From positions 2,418,001 through 2,482,000 of the forward strand of contig NZ_CP104144.1 in assembly GCF_025200715.1 (NCBI RefSeq): a stretch of 64,000 bases of DNA, read 5' to 3'. The notes beneath the pieces were generated by a model. That model saw only the letters and a list, made by a program, of their open reading frames with translations, was not told where the DNA came from and ran no database searches. The DNA comes from Rhizobium sullae (GTDB taxonomy: Bacteria > Pseudomonadota > Alphaproteobacteria > Rhizobiales > Rhizobiaceae). Made by a program: the position numbers and the translations under genes. Below are positions 52,664 through 61,279 of the stretch, one piece after another (the first letter of the stretch is position 1; each line of letters opens with the position of its first letter).

Positions 52664-52724
52664 CAAGATGGTCCTTCGATGAGAGATTGGAAAGAGAGAC
52701 CGCCCGCAGGCGATCAGGATCGCG

Positions 52725-53492
52725 TCAGTCGGCGAGTTCGGCGGCAGGAGCGAGCGTGGCGCCCGTGGCTTCGATCTCGCCGCGCACGATGCCGGCAAGC
52801 TCCAGGGCGCCGGGTGTGTCGCTGTGTACGAGAATGGAGCGGGCCGGCATCGCGATCACGGCTCCATCGATCGTCTCGACGGTTCCTTCGAGGAGGAACC
52901 GTCGGACGCGCGCGCGAACCGAGGCTTCGTCTTTGATGACGGCGCCAGCGAGCCCGCGCGCGACAAGCCTGCCGCCGGCGTCATAGGCCCGGTCCGCAAG
53001 GAAAAGCGCCAGCGTCTTCAACCGCGCGCGTCTGGCCGCCTGTTGGATCTCGCTGCCCGGTGTGACGAAGACGACGAGGCCGGCGTCCACGGTGGCGATC
53101 GCATCCATCATCAGGTCGGCAAGGACAGGATCGCGGTTGACCATATTGCCCATGGCCGCATGGAAGCTGATATGGGAGACGGCGACACGCTCGCTTCTGG
53201 CGATCGCCATCAGGGCGCCGAGCTGATAGAGCATCTGCTGGCGAAGCTCGTCCGCCTGAGACGGTATTTCGCGCCGGCCGAACCCCAGCCGGTCGGGCAA
53301 GCCCGGATGCGCGCCGATGCCGACGCCGTTCAGTTTCGCAAGCCGGACCATGCGCCCCATCGTCTCAGGGTCGCCGCCGTGGAACCCGCAGGCGATGTTG
53401 GCCGACGAGACAAGTTTCATCATCGCTTCGTCATCGCACAGCCGGTAGGGGCCAAATCCTTCGCCCATGTCGGAATTCAGATCGATCTTCAT
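52725..53492 (-). CDS. pxpA: 5-oxoprolinase subunit PxpA (LamB/YcsF family)
   Basis: This 255-residue protein has KIDLNSDMGEGFGPYRLCDDEAMM, then ANIACGFHGGDPETMGRMV, GAHPGLPDRLGFGRREI and VSHISFHAAMGNMV, the diagnostic LamB/YcsF blocks with acidic and His residues of the active site. Together with PxpB and PxpC it performs ATP-dependent opening of 5-oxoproline to glutamate. All three subunits are encoded here in the order B, C, A. ATG 53492 follows AAAGGAAG. Confidence 0.92.
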   Translation of the reverse strand: MKIDLNSDMGEGFGPYRLCDDEAMMKLVSSANIACGFHGGDPETMGRMVRLAKLNGVGIGAHPGLPDRLGFGRREIPSQADELRQQMLYQLGALMAIARSERVAVSHISFHAAMGNMVNRDPVLADLMMDAIATVDAGLVVFVTPGSEIQQAARRARLKTLALFLADRAYDAGGRLVARGLAGAVIKDEASVRARVRRFLLEGTVETIDGAVIAMPARSILVHSDTPGALELAGIVRGEIEATGATLAPAAELAD

Positions 53493-53577
53493 CAGTTCTT
53501 CCTTTTGGCGGCCGGTATGTCTGTGTTTTCGTGCAGGTCGTCATCTCAAGACCGCTTCACGCTTTCGGCGACACGCG

Positions 53578-54573
53578 TCACTTCATTGCCTTCAGGGCGC
53601 GCTTGACCATCCGGGATGTTTGCCTGACGTCGTCGACATAGCGGGCGACAGCCTGTTCCACCGCACGCGCCTCTGAATGCGTCGACCGAACGAACCTCAG
53701 GCGGGCGCCTATGCGGGCTTGCCCGAGCCGCCATAGGTCGCATTCGATCACGCCGGCGATCTTCGGATATCCGCCGGCGGTGTTCGCATCGCTCATCTGC
53801 ACGATCGGTTCGCCGCCGGGCGGAACCTGGATCACGCCGGGCACGACGCCATGGGAGCGCATCTCGACAGACGCCGTCGGCTTGATTGGTTCGCCTGACA
53901 ACCGGTAGCCTGTCCGGTCGCTTCGGGAGGAAATCCTCCAGGTCTGTCTCCAGAAAGCTTCGCCATCGCCTGCGAAAAGATCGTGCTCGCCGGCAGGCAG
54001 GGCACGGATCGGCAATGCGCCATCGACGGGCGCCGGGAAGACCTTGCGCAGTGCCACGGCGGGTGCGACGACGGCCAGGCCGGGGGCCGGCAGCATGACG
54101 ATCTCCGCGTCCTCGCCGATCGCGATCCGATCGCCCTTCGCCAGAGACCGGCCGGAATTGCCCCCGAAACTGCCGCGCAGAGACGTGCTTCGCGAGCCCA
54201 TGACAACGGGAATATCAAGCCCTCCTCCGACCGAAATATAGGAGCGCGCAAGCCGCGGAGGCTGCTTCAGTTCGAGAACCTGCCCGGGTTCCGCGATGTA
54301 GGCGCACCAGGAAATCAGTTCCGTCCCGTCCAGGTGAGGATTGCCGTCGGCGCCGGTAACGGCAAAGACGATGCGCCGCTCGAAACGCAGGCTGAGCGGG
54401 AAGGTCTGCACCTCTATCGCTGCCGCATTTTCGTCATTGCCGACGAGAATGTTGCCGATCCGGACCGCAAGCGGATCCATCGCGCCGCTGGCCGATACGC
54501 CGATATCGCGATAGCCGGGACGTCCAAGATCCTGCACCGTGTTGAATGGGCCGGTTTCGACGATCTCGATCAT
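53578..54573 (-). CDS. pxpC: 5-oxoprolinase subunit PxpC / biotin-dependent carboxyltransferase-like
   Basis: This 331-residue protein has IEIVETGPFNTVQDLGRPGYRDIGVSASGAMDPLA, SYISVGGGLDIPVVMGSRST and VQMSDANTAGGYPKIAGVI, typical of PxpC/KipA and of the corresponding half of urea carboxylase. The start is the ATG of the ATGA overlap with pxpB. In urea carboxylase this domain transfers carboxyl from biotin to the amide substrate, which matters because biotin carboxylase and carrier genes are in the same operon. Confidence 0.92.
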   Translation of the reverse strand: MIEIVETGPFNTVQDLGRPGYRDIGVSASGAMDPLAVRIGNILVGNDENAAAIEVQTFPLSLRFERRIVFAVTGADGNPHLDGTELISWCAYIAEPGQVLELKQPPRLARSYISVGGGLDIPVVMGSRSTSLRGSFGGNSGRSLAKGDRIAIGEDAEIVMLPAPGLAVVAPAVALRKVFPAPVDGALPIRALPAGEHDLFAGDGEAFWRQTWRISSRSDRTGYRLSGEPIKPTASVEMRSHGVVPGVIQVPPGGEPIVQMSDANTAGGYPKIAGVIECDLWRLGQARIGARLRFVRSTHSEARAVEQAVARYVDDVRQTSRMVKRALKAMK

Positions 54574-55277
54574 AGCTCGATCCTTGCTGGCAGGAACCGC
54601 ACCGTATCTCCCGGCGCCATCATGGCGGGGCTCGGCGACGTGGGGTCGAACATCTCCAGTGCCGCGAAGCCTATGGAATTCCAACCGTTGGGGCCTGTAA
54701 GCATGGCGACGCCGGTTTGCATGCCGCCGATGGTCACGCAGCCCTTCGGCATCTTCAGCGAGGGCACGGGCTTTCGCGGCATGTAGATGCGCGGATCGAG
54801 ACCATGCAGATAACCGAAACCGGGAGCGCTGCCCAAGGCGAAGACCCTGTAGGTCGCTTCATGATGGATGCGGACGACTTCGTGATCACTGAGCCTGGAG
54901 CGATCGCAAAGGGCCGGAAGATCCGTCGCATATTCGCCGCCATAATAGACGGGGATCTCAATGGTCTTGCCCTTGAGATCGATGCTGCGCGCATTTTCCC
55001 ATGCCTCCAGCAGCCGGGCGACTACCGCATCGGGATCTTCGGGCGTCTCCTTGAAGATCAGCAGCAGATTGGTCATGCCCGGGATGTTTTCCGCAAGGTC
55101 CGCCCAGCCGTTCACGGTCTGGGACAGGGCCCAGATCCGCCGCTGCGCGATGAGATCGAAGTCGCCGGGCGCCTCGAGCAGGAAGGCTCTGGCACCGATC
55201 GAGGAAACCCGCGCCCGGCTTCTGGTGGCTGGAACGATCTCGCGTTGCGATGCGTCTCTGCTCGTCGTGGCGATCAT
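54570..55277 (-). CDS. pxpB: 5-oxoprolinase subunit PxpB / carboxyltransferase-like
   Basis: This 235-residue protein has the C-terminal blocks IEIPVYYGGEYATDLPAL, GSAPGFGYLHGLDPRIYMPRKPVP and GCVTIGGMQTGVAMLTGPNGWNSIG, the PxpB/KipI family fold. The first 45 residues are not conserved in the family. Overlaps of 4 bp on both sides show translational coupling with the carrier-like gene and pxpC. It forms a heteromer with PxpC. Confidence 0.92.
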   Translation of the reverse strand: MIATTSRDASQREIVPATRSRARVSSIGARAFLLEAPGDFDLIAQRRIWALSQTVNGWADLAENIPGMTNLLLIFKETPEDPDAVVARLLEAWENARSIDLKGKTIEIPVYYGGEYATDLPALCDRSRLSDHEVVRIHHEATYRVFALGSAPGFGYLHGLDPRIYMPRKPVPSLKMPKGCVTIGGMQTGVAMLTGPNGWNSIGFAALEMFDPTSPSPAMMAPGDTVRFLPARIEL

Positions 55278-55699
55278 GATGGGAGCTCGATTTCGACCAG
55301 AGGATCGCCGAAGCCGACCAGTGCGCCGGGCTCGGCGAGCAGCCTGGTCAAAACACCGGAACGGCCGGCGCGAAGGGGAAGAAGGATATGTCCTACCCCG
55401 ACGAAGCCGACGATATCCGCATCTGATACGGAGCGCGGCAGATTTTGGGGCTCGGCGGAGGCGGCCGGGTGCTCGACACAGAAGCGGCCCGCCATCGGTG
55501 CCTTCACGACGGCCGATGCGGAGCCGGGAGCGTGTGGTGTCGCTTCTGCCGAGCTGATCCGGGCGCCGCCATTTCCGGCGACAACGATGCGTAGCTGTCC
55601 GCCCGGCCGGGAGATTTCCAGACCGTCCACGCCAGCGGCCGTCAACGCGTCGGTGAGGAATGCGATGGTCGCCGGATCGCTGAAATCGATCGAGCTCAT
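55274..55699 (-). CDS. Biotin carrier-like protein lacking the biotinyl lysine
   Basis: This 141-residue protein starts MSSIDFSDPATIAFLTDAL and has a carrier-type C-terminal hammerhead domain (VKAPMAGRFCVEH, then VGFVGVGHILLPLRAG, GALVGFGDPLVEIEL). At the position where carriers have E-A-M-K-M/V, the turn reads ILLPLRAG, so no biotinylation site is seen. It overlaps accC upstream and pxpB downstream by 4 bp each. It may be a structural or docking subunit linking carboxylase and transferase. Domain assignment is by pattern. Confidence 0.75.
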   Translation of the reverse strand: MSSIDFSDPATIAFLTDALTAAGVDGLEISRPGGQLRIVVAGNGGARISSAEATPHAPGSASAVVKAPMAGRFCVEHPAASAEPQNLPRSVSDADIVGFVGVGHILLPLRAGRSGVLTRLLAEPGALVGFGDPLVEIELPS

Positions 55700-57081
55700 G
55701 CCGCCCTCCGCAGCTTCAGCCATTGTTCGAGATAGTGGATATCCGTCTCACCGCGCGCGAATGCGCCGTCCTCGAACAGAGCGCGCAGGAAGGGGATATT
55801 GGTCGAAATTCCCTCGACGTCCGTGCCGACAAGCGCTTCGCGCATTCTTGCCATCGCTTCCGCCCGCGTCGGCGCATGGACGATCAGCTTGGCGATCAGA
55901 GAATCGTAGTAGGGCGAAACCTTGTAGCCGGCATGAATATGCGTATCGACGCGGATGCCCGGCCCCGCAGGCAAAGCCAGATAGGTGACGATACCCGCCG
56001 ACGGCAGGAAGGTTTCCGGATCCTCGGCGTTGATGCGGCATTCGAAGGAATGGCCCTCGCATGTCACATCGCCTTGGGTGAGGTCCAGAACATGACCCTG
56101 AGCCGCCTTTATCTGCGCCTGGACGATATCAAAACCGCTCGTCATCTCGGTGACGGGATGTTCGACCTGAAGCCGCGTGTTCATCTCGATGAAATAGAAA
56201 GCGCCGTCCTGATACAGGAATTCGAAAGTTCCGACGCCCCGGTAGCCGATCTGAAGGCAGGCCTGCACGCAAGCCATGCCGACCGACTGGATGATGTCGG
56301 GCGCGATTCCCGCCGCCGGCGCCTCCTCCACCACTTTCTGATGGCGGCGCTGCATCGAGCAATCCCGGTGTCCCAGCCACACGGCATTGCCGTGATCGTC
56401 GCAAATAACCTGTATCTCGATGTGACGCGGATGCTGGAGGAATTTCTCCATGTAGAGCGAAGGTGAGCCGAAGGCCTTGCGGGCCTCTTCCCGCGTCAGC
56501 GCAACTGCTTCATGGAGCAAATCCCCCCTTGGCACGACGCGCATGCCGCGTCCACCACCGCCGCCGGCTGCCTTGATGATGACTGGATATCCGATCTCGA
56601 GCGCTATGCGCTCGACCGAGACGGGGTCATCAGGCAACGCGGTATCCGGACCGGAAACGCAGGGGACGCCGGCCGCCATCATCGCCCGCTTTGCCGAGAT
56701 CTTGTCGCCCATGATTGCAATCGATGAAGCGGTCGGACCAATGAAGACCAATCCGGCCTCTTCGACGGCGTCGGCGAAGGCGGCGTTTTCCGATAGAAAA
56801 CCGTAACCCGGATGGATGGCGCCGGCATCGGACAGGCGCGCAGCCAGAAGGATGGCATCCTGATTGAGATAGCTCTTGGCAGCACTCGACGGGCCGATGC
56901 ACAGAAAGCTGTCTGCGGTGCTGCCGTAAGGCGCTTCCCTATCCGCCTCGGAACAGATGGCGACCGTCTTGAGGCCGAGCTCGCGACAGGCGCGCTGAAT
57001 CCGAGCTGCTATCTCGCCGCGGTTGGCGATCAGAACGGTGTCGAAGCGGCCGGTTGCGGATTGTTGAGGCGTCTCCGACAT
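55696..57081 (-). CDS. accC: Biotin carboxylase
   Basis: This 461-residue biotin carboxylase has FDTVLIANRGEIAARIQRACRELG, the glycine-rich ATP loop KAAGGGGGRGMRVV, MEKFLQHPRHIEIQVICDDHGNAVWLGHRDCSMQRRHQKVVEEAPA, FYFIEMNTRLQVEHPVTE and FECRINAEDP, covering all catalytic residues. It carboxylates biotin on the adjacent carrier using ATP and bicarbonate. It is probably not the housekeeping accC because it lies in an operon with pxp genes. Start and stop overlap neighbours. Confidence 0.92.
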   Translation of the reverse strand: MSETPQQSATGRFDTVLIANRGEIAARIQRACRELGLKTVAICSEADREAPYGSTADSFLCIGPSSAAKSYLNQDAILLAARLSDAGAIHPGYGFLSENAAFADAVEEAGLVFIGPTASSIAIMGDKISAKRAMMAAGVPCVSGPDTALPDDPVSVERIALEIGYPVIIKAAGGGGGRGMRVVPRGDLLHEAVALTREEARKAFGSPSLYMEKFLQHPRHIEIQVICDDHGNAVWLGHRDCSMQRRHQKVVEEAPAAGIAPDIIQSVGMACVQACLQIGYRGVGTFEFLYQDGAFYFIEMNTRLQVEHPVTEMTSGFDIVQAQIKAAQGHVLDLTQGDVTCEGHSFECRINAEDPETFLPSAGIVTYLALPAGPGIRVDTHIHAGYKVSPYYDSLIAKLIVHAPTRAEAMARMREALVGTDVEGISTNIPFLRALFEDGAFARGETDIHYLEQWLKLRRAA

Positions 57082-57515
57082 CAGGCAATCTCCGCGAGCA
57101 GGTCGCCGGTCTCGACCTCGCCGTCGTCGATTTCGGTGAGATGCGTGATGCGCCCTGACCGCGGCGCGGCGATCTTGTTGAAGACCTTCATTGCCTCGAT
57201 AATGAAAAGGGTCTGCCCCTCCTCCACCTCGTCACCGATCGCGACGAATGGCGGCTCCCCAGGCGCAGGGGTGCGGTGCAGAACGCCGAAGACGGGCGCC
57301 TTCACCGCATAGGACGCTTTCTCAGGTCTCGAAGGCGTGTCGGAGCCGGCATCCTGGGCAAGGCTCATCGTCGATCCCGCCTTTTGCCTGGGCCCGGAAG
57401 CAGCCTCCTGACCCTGGAAGATCCGAACCGTCACATCCTTCTCCGTCACGGTCAGCTCGTTAATGTTCGATCGTCCGACAAAGTCGATCAGCGTCTTGAT
57501 CTTCGAGAGGTCCAT
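57081..57515 (-). CDS. accB: Biotin carboxyl carrier protein
   Basis: This 144-residue carrier has an N-terminal helix MDLSKIKTLIDFVGRSNINEL, a Ser/Pro-rich linker and a C-terminal biotinyl domain PFVAIGDEVEEGQTLFIIEAMKVFNKIAAP with the biotinylated Lys of EAMKV. It is the first gene of the operon; its stop overlaps the start of accC by one base (TGATG). The second carrier-like protein encoded two genes downstream has lost that Lys, so this one must carry the biotin. Confidence 0.92.
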   Translation of the reverse strand: MDLSKIKTLIDFVGRSNINELTVTEKDVTVRIFQGQEAASGPRQKAGSTMSLAQDAGSDTPSRPEKASYAVKAPVFGVLHRTPAPGEPPFVAIGDEVEEGQTLFIIEAMKVFNKIAAPRSGRITHLTEIDDGEVETGDLLAEIA

Positions 57516-57802
57516 ATACGTGCTCGGAATTTCGGAATTCCACCGCGCATACCTGAAATTTCAAGTCACTCGGTGTTGTGATTTTCCGTAGCACGACGCG
57601 TCGGTTGATGGGGTCAGACGAACTTTTGATGGACCGTCTCATATCGTCACCCGTAGCCAGGGAACCAACGGGCGTCCGCCCCATTTGGGACCAGTTCATA
57701 TCCATAGTCTTGAGTAGAATCGCAGCCGTTGCGACACGTCCTTGATGATTTCGGTTATCGTGCTATATACATAACCATGATCATTTAAATCGGAGCGAAA
57801 TC
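57516..57802. promoter_or_regulatory. Divergent spacer between carboxylase operon and toxin-antitoxin operon
   Basis: 287 bp with no gene. It must contain the promoter of the leftward accB-pxp operon and that of the rightward antitoxin. The end near 57760-57800 is AT-rich (ATACATAACCATGATCATTTAAAT), suited to the antitoxin promoter and autoregulation. No Nac-type ATA-N9-TAT site was noticed here. Confidence 0.4.
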
Positions 57803-58483
57803 ATGGCGCTTGCCCACGAGTCAATTGAGCTGTCCGGCTTCGCGACGCTCACAGGAACGCCCAAGCAGGTCGGCGACCAGCTTGATGGGCTTGTTGCAGA
57901 GCAAGTAATCGCATTAACGCTCGAGCATGGAAGTGGACCCGCAGTCAGGGCCCTGGCCGAGACGGTTGCTAGCATTGCGCCGCTTGTTCGCACCATTCTG
58001 GAGCGTCGTCAGCGTGAAACTATCCAATCAATAATCGAGGCCTTGGTGCCCCAGGTGCCACCGCCTCAGCATATGCTCGTTGAAGCTCGCATGACAGCGG
58101 ACGCGAGAAAGGCCGTGCTTGAAAGCGGAGATTGGCTGACGGCTGCTCAGATCGCGGAAGTCGCGGGCTTCAGCACAACCAATCCAAGTGCCCAACCCAA
58201 TAAATGGAAGAAGGATGGCCTGATCTTTGCTGTCAGGCATCGCGGTATCGATTACTTTCCGGGGTATGCGTTGGATCCGGGAACTGGCTATCGCCCGATC
58301 AAGACACTCGCCAAAGTCCTGAGGGTTTTCGGGGAGAAAAAGGACGACTGGGGTCTCGCATACTGGTTCGCGTCGGTAAACAGCTTCCTAGGTGGCAGGC
58401 GGCCACAGGACATGCTGGCGCACCAGCCCGATCGTGTTGTTGCAGCCGCTGAAGATGAGTTGGTTGGCGCCCTCCATGGGTAA
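57803..58483 (+). CDS. Xre/MbcA/ParS-type antitoxin-like protein
   Basis: This 226-residue protein is encoded directly before a RES-domain gene. The middle has DWLTAAQIAEVAGFSTTNPSAQPNKWKKDGLIFAVRHRGIDYFPGYAL (a helix-turn-helix-like segment) and the end has TLAKVLRVFGEKKDDWGLAYWFASVNSFLGGRRPQDML, which matches the ParS-like C-terminal part of RES partner antitoxins. It is longer than common versions because of the helical N-terminal 110 residues. ATG 57803 follows CGGAGCG. It probably neutralises and represses the downstream toxin. Confidence 0.8.
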   Translation: MALAHESIELSGFATLTGTPKQVGDQLDGLVAEQVIALTLEHGSGPAVRALAETVASIAPLVRTILERRQRETIQSIIEALVPQVPPPQHMLVEARMTADARKAVLESGDWLTAAQIAEVAGFSTTNPSAQPNKWKKDGLIFAVRHRGIDYFPGYALDPGTGYRPIKTLAKVLRVFGEKKDDWGLAYWFASVNSFLGGRRPQDMLAHQPDRVVAAAEDELVGALHG

Positions 58484-59177
58484 ACCGAAAGCCCGACTAG
58501 GAGATAGACCGGTTCCGGCATCAACCGGAGATTTCCCCGCCCCGCCAGATGACCTGTCGAAATTCGTGAAAGTAATGATCTGGCCGAAGGGCCAGATCAT
58601 TCATCGAATTCATCTGAACCTGTACCGGGGTGCACAGTTCAATCCAGGTGTGAGAGGGAATGCGCGCTTCAGCCCGATAAAGGATGCGACGGGGGCGAGC
58701 GTACCAACACTCTACGGAGGCACAACGTTCGACTGCGCCGCAATGGAAACGGTCTTTCACGACGTGCCTTTTGCGGCCGGCCTGAAGACCTATGATAGGC
58801 ACAAGCTGACCGGACAGGTCTACTCGCAAGTCGCTCCGCAACGCGACTTCGCGCTGGCGGACCTAAGTTCAACCGCCTTGCGAAAGCTTGGTATCCAGCG
58901 CAACCAGCTGATCGACACAGAAAAGGATTGCTATCCAAACACGCGTGCCTGGGCGGAGGCGATCCATACTCAATGTCCCGATATCGAGGGCTTATGCTGG
59001 ATATCGCGCCAAGACGATCGTGCTCAAGCTCTCATGTTGTTCGGGGATAGGGTACCGGCGAAGGATCTCGTCCCGCAGCGTGATCCAATTGACGTCGTTT
59101 CGGACCTTGATATCTACTCGGTGCTACTCGGGTTGGCGGATCGGATTGGCGTGAACATCGTCAACGGAAAGGCATAA
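58476..59177 (+). CDS. RES-domain toxin
   Basis: This 233-residue RES protein has LYRGAQFNPGVRGNARFSP (Arg), YGGTTFDCAAMETVFHDVPF (Glu) and a later Ser-rich segment GLCWISRQDD, in line with the Arg-Glu-Ser core of NAD-degrading toxins. ATG 58476 overlaps the antitoxin stop by 8 bp; ATG 58455 is an alternative. With its antitoxin it forms a complete two-gene module inserted near IS scars. Toxic effect by NAD loss is established for the family, not for this protein. Confidence 0.85.
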   Translation: MGKPKARLGDRPVPASTGDFPAPPDDLSKFVKVMIWPKGQIIHRIHLNLYRGAQFNPGVRGNARFSPIKDATGASVPTLYGGTTFDCAAMETVFHDVPFAAGLKTYDRHKLTGQVYSQVAPQRDFALADLSSTALRKLGIQRNQLIDTEKDCYPNTRAWAEAIHTQCPDIEGLCWISRQDDRAQALMLFGDRVPAKDLVPQRDPIDVVSDLDIYSVLLGLADRIGVNIVNGKA

Positions 59178-59560
59178 CGCGGCAGGCAGGATCGTAGCAC
59201 AACGAATGGTGCGGAGACACGAGGCAGTGCCGTTAGAAGGCCGGCCACGACGTCGTTGGGCAACCTCGGCCAAGGGCGCTCAAGCGCCTTCGCCTTGAAC
59301 GGATAGGAACCGCAGACTCGTTCTTCGTCATCGAGGCGAGCACAAAGTTCGCGTTTCCGGCACACTCCCTGTTGAACAAACAGACGTGTGGATTCAACGG
59401 AGAAGTCGCATTCATCTACCAAGTCGGATCGCAGGAATTATGCAAACCGATCTATAGAGTGAAAACGACCCGTTTTCCAACGCGGCCTTTTCTCCGAGTG
59501 TCCCGGGTCGAGGCTGGAGGTGTGGACTCTTGGGGCTCTCACGGCTGAATCAGATACCTG
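59178..59560. other. Gap with no recognisable gene
   Basis: This 383-bp stretch follows the toxin gene. One plus frame (about 59310-59450) has coding-like composition, such as FAFPAHSLLNKQTCGFNGE, but no start or family. Given the transposase scar right after it, it is probably rearranged DNA. Confidence 0.35.
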
Positions 59561-59561
59561 A

Positions 59562-59765
59562 TCGTCTATTCCACCATCATCCGCGCCCATCCGCACGCCG
59601 CGGTGAAAAAAGGGGCTGAAGATCAGGGCCTTGGCCGTTCTCGCAGCGGCCTGAGCACGAAGATCCACATGGCTGTGCGGTGGTCTCGGCTGCCCGGTCG
59701 CTTCACACTGACCGCAGGCCAGAAGGGCGATGCGCCGCAAGCAGATGCCAAACAAATGAGATATC
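59562..59765 (+). mobile_element. IS5-family transposase remnant
   Basis: One frame reads STIIRAHPHAAVKKGAEDQ, GLGRSRSGLSTKIHMAV and RFTLTAGQKGDAPQA, the second-ORF transposase motif of IS5-type elements (DSTIIRAH, GRSRGGLTTKIH). The catalytic C-terminal part and the first ORF are missing, and no terminal repeats are seen. A dead fragment that marks a former insertion. Confidence 0.75.
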
Positions 59766-59885
59766 CTGCCTCCGCCAGGGTCAATGTCCTGCGCCGAAAG
59801 GGTCAAACTTCCGTGTATATTCAGATGCTTACTCACCTGACAGTTGCCGCTGAAGGAACTGTGCACCCGCTAACGCTAACTGGCG

Positions 59886-59955
59886 AATAGTTATTGGCCA
59901 TGAAATCGACGAACACGCGGATCTTCGGCGACAGATAACTGGCCGGGCGAGGTTT
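59886..59955 (-). pseudogene. LysR C-terminal remnant
   Basis: Reading the minus strand, PASYLSPKIRVFVDFMANNYS is the usual last 20 residues of LysR proteins acting on adjacent oxidoreductase genes. Nothing upstream of it belongs to LysR, as the MFS gene ends at 59958. So only the tail of a regulator survives, cut on both sides by the IS scar and the MFS gene. Confidence 0.6.
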
Positions 59956-59957
59956 GC

Positions 59958-61172
59958 TTATCGAGCCGCTTCGACTGGCGCGGCGTCACCTTGTAGCGCC
60001 AGTTCCACCAGAATTAGCGAGCTGACGCCGGCGATAGAAAAACCTACTGCCAAAATCATGGTCGTACCGTCATAGAAGCTACCTATTCCGATAGCGAATA
60101 GGGTGGCAATGAGGCTCGATCCCGACGCGATCAACGATGCGCCCAGGCCCGCAACCTCGCCGAGAGAGCGCATCGCCATGGCATTGAGATTGCCGAATAG
60201 TATCCCTATGGCAAAGAAGGCCCAGAACCCGAACATCATCAGGGCGACAAGAGGCAGGCTACCGTCCCATAAAATCGACGCGAACAGCATTTGAAGGCCG
60301 ACCGATGCCAATCCGATGAAGGCGGCACGCGCCATGGCTTCCATGCCGAACCGCTGCACGAATTTCCCATTGAGAAACGAGGCAAGTCCTATGCCTGTCG
60401 CCAAGACTGCGAAATAAAATGGGAACGTTTCCTTGATCCCGTAGGTGTCAAAAAACAAGTCGGCCGCCGTGCTGAGATAGAGGAGCTGCGCCCCGAACAC
60501 GATCCCGGTGGAGATGATCAGTAAGGTGACGCGGCGCTTCGACAGGATGCGTCGGCCATTCCTGAACAGAAGTTTCGGCCGGAAAGCAATACGTCTGTCA
60601 GCTGGTAGGGTTTCCGGGTGTCGCATAGCCAGCCACAGGCCGAGCAGTACAGCGATCACGAGATAAATGCCGAAGACGCTGCGCCACCCGGCAAGGGAGA
60701 TCACACCCTGTGCCAAGGCGGGGGCCAGCATCGGGACGACAATGAAGAGCGTGAACATGAAAGACATGACGCGCGCCATCGCGTCACCCTCGAATTGATC
60801 GCGGATCATCGCGCGCGTTGCGATCTTTGGGCCAGACACACCTACGCCCTGAAGGAATCGGCCAAGGATCACCATTTCGAGCGATCCGGCAAACATGGCA
60901 ATGATGGTTCCAACCGCATAAACGCCGAGGCCGAGCATGAGCGCTTTCTTGCGCCCCATCGTATCCGATAATGGCCCCAGGAGCATTTCCCCGAACGCCA
61001 TGCCGAAGATGAAGAGCGATATGATGTGCTGCGTGGATAGCGGCGGTGCGACAGCGACCTCCTCTCCGATCTGGCGCAACCCTGGCAGGAGCGCGTCGAT
61101 GCTGAGGGACGTCAGCGAGGTCAGAAGGGCATAGAGGGCAATGCGTTCGCGAAAACTGATGGAGTATGTCAT
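59958..61172 (-). CDS. MFS multidrug transporter, Bcr/CflA type
   Basis: This 404-residue protein has 12 hydrophobic segments. It starts MTYSISFRERIALYALLTSLTSLSIDALLPGL; the loop between helices 2 and 3 is LLGPLSDTMGRKKALMLGLG, the MFS signature, and LGRFLQGVGVSGPKIATRAMIRD is typical of the DHA1 Bcr/CflA group. ATG 61172 is chosen by alignment to this group; the ribosome site is weak. It would expel a drug or metabolite by proton antiport. It lies between IS/LysR scars and a broken VOC gene. Confidence 0.9.
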   Translation of the reverse strand: MTYSISFRERIALYALLTSLTSLSIDALLPGLRQIGEEVAVAPPLSTQHIISLFIFGMAFGEMLLGPLSDTMGRKKALMLGLGVYAVGTIIAMFAGSLEMVILGRFLQGVGVSGPKIATRAMIRDQFEGDAMARVMSFMFTLFIVVPMLAPALAQGVISLAGWRSVFGIYLVIAVLLGLWLAMRHPETLPADRRIAFRPKLLFRNGRRILSKRRVTLLIISTGIVFGAQLLYLSTAADLFFDTYGIKETFPFYFAVLATGIGLASFLNGKFVQRFGMEAMARAAFIGLASVGLQMLFASILWDGSLPLVALMMFGFWAFFAIGILFGNLNAMAMRSLGEVAGLGASLIASGSSLIATLFAIGIGSFYDGTTMILAVGFSIAGVSSLILVELALQGDAAPVEAAR

Positions 61173-61279
61173 GAGCCGTGTACGCTGAAAAGGAATGGCC
61201 TCGACCTCTACCAGTTTTCGCGCAAAGGTCTCGTAATTTTGTGTCTCGCAATTCCCTGCAGATTGTCTGAAAACTCGGA

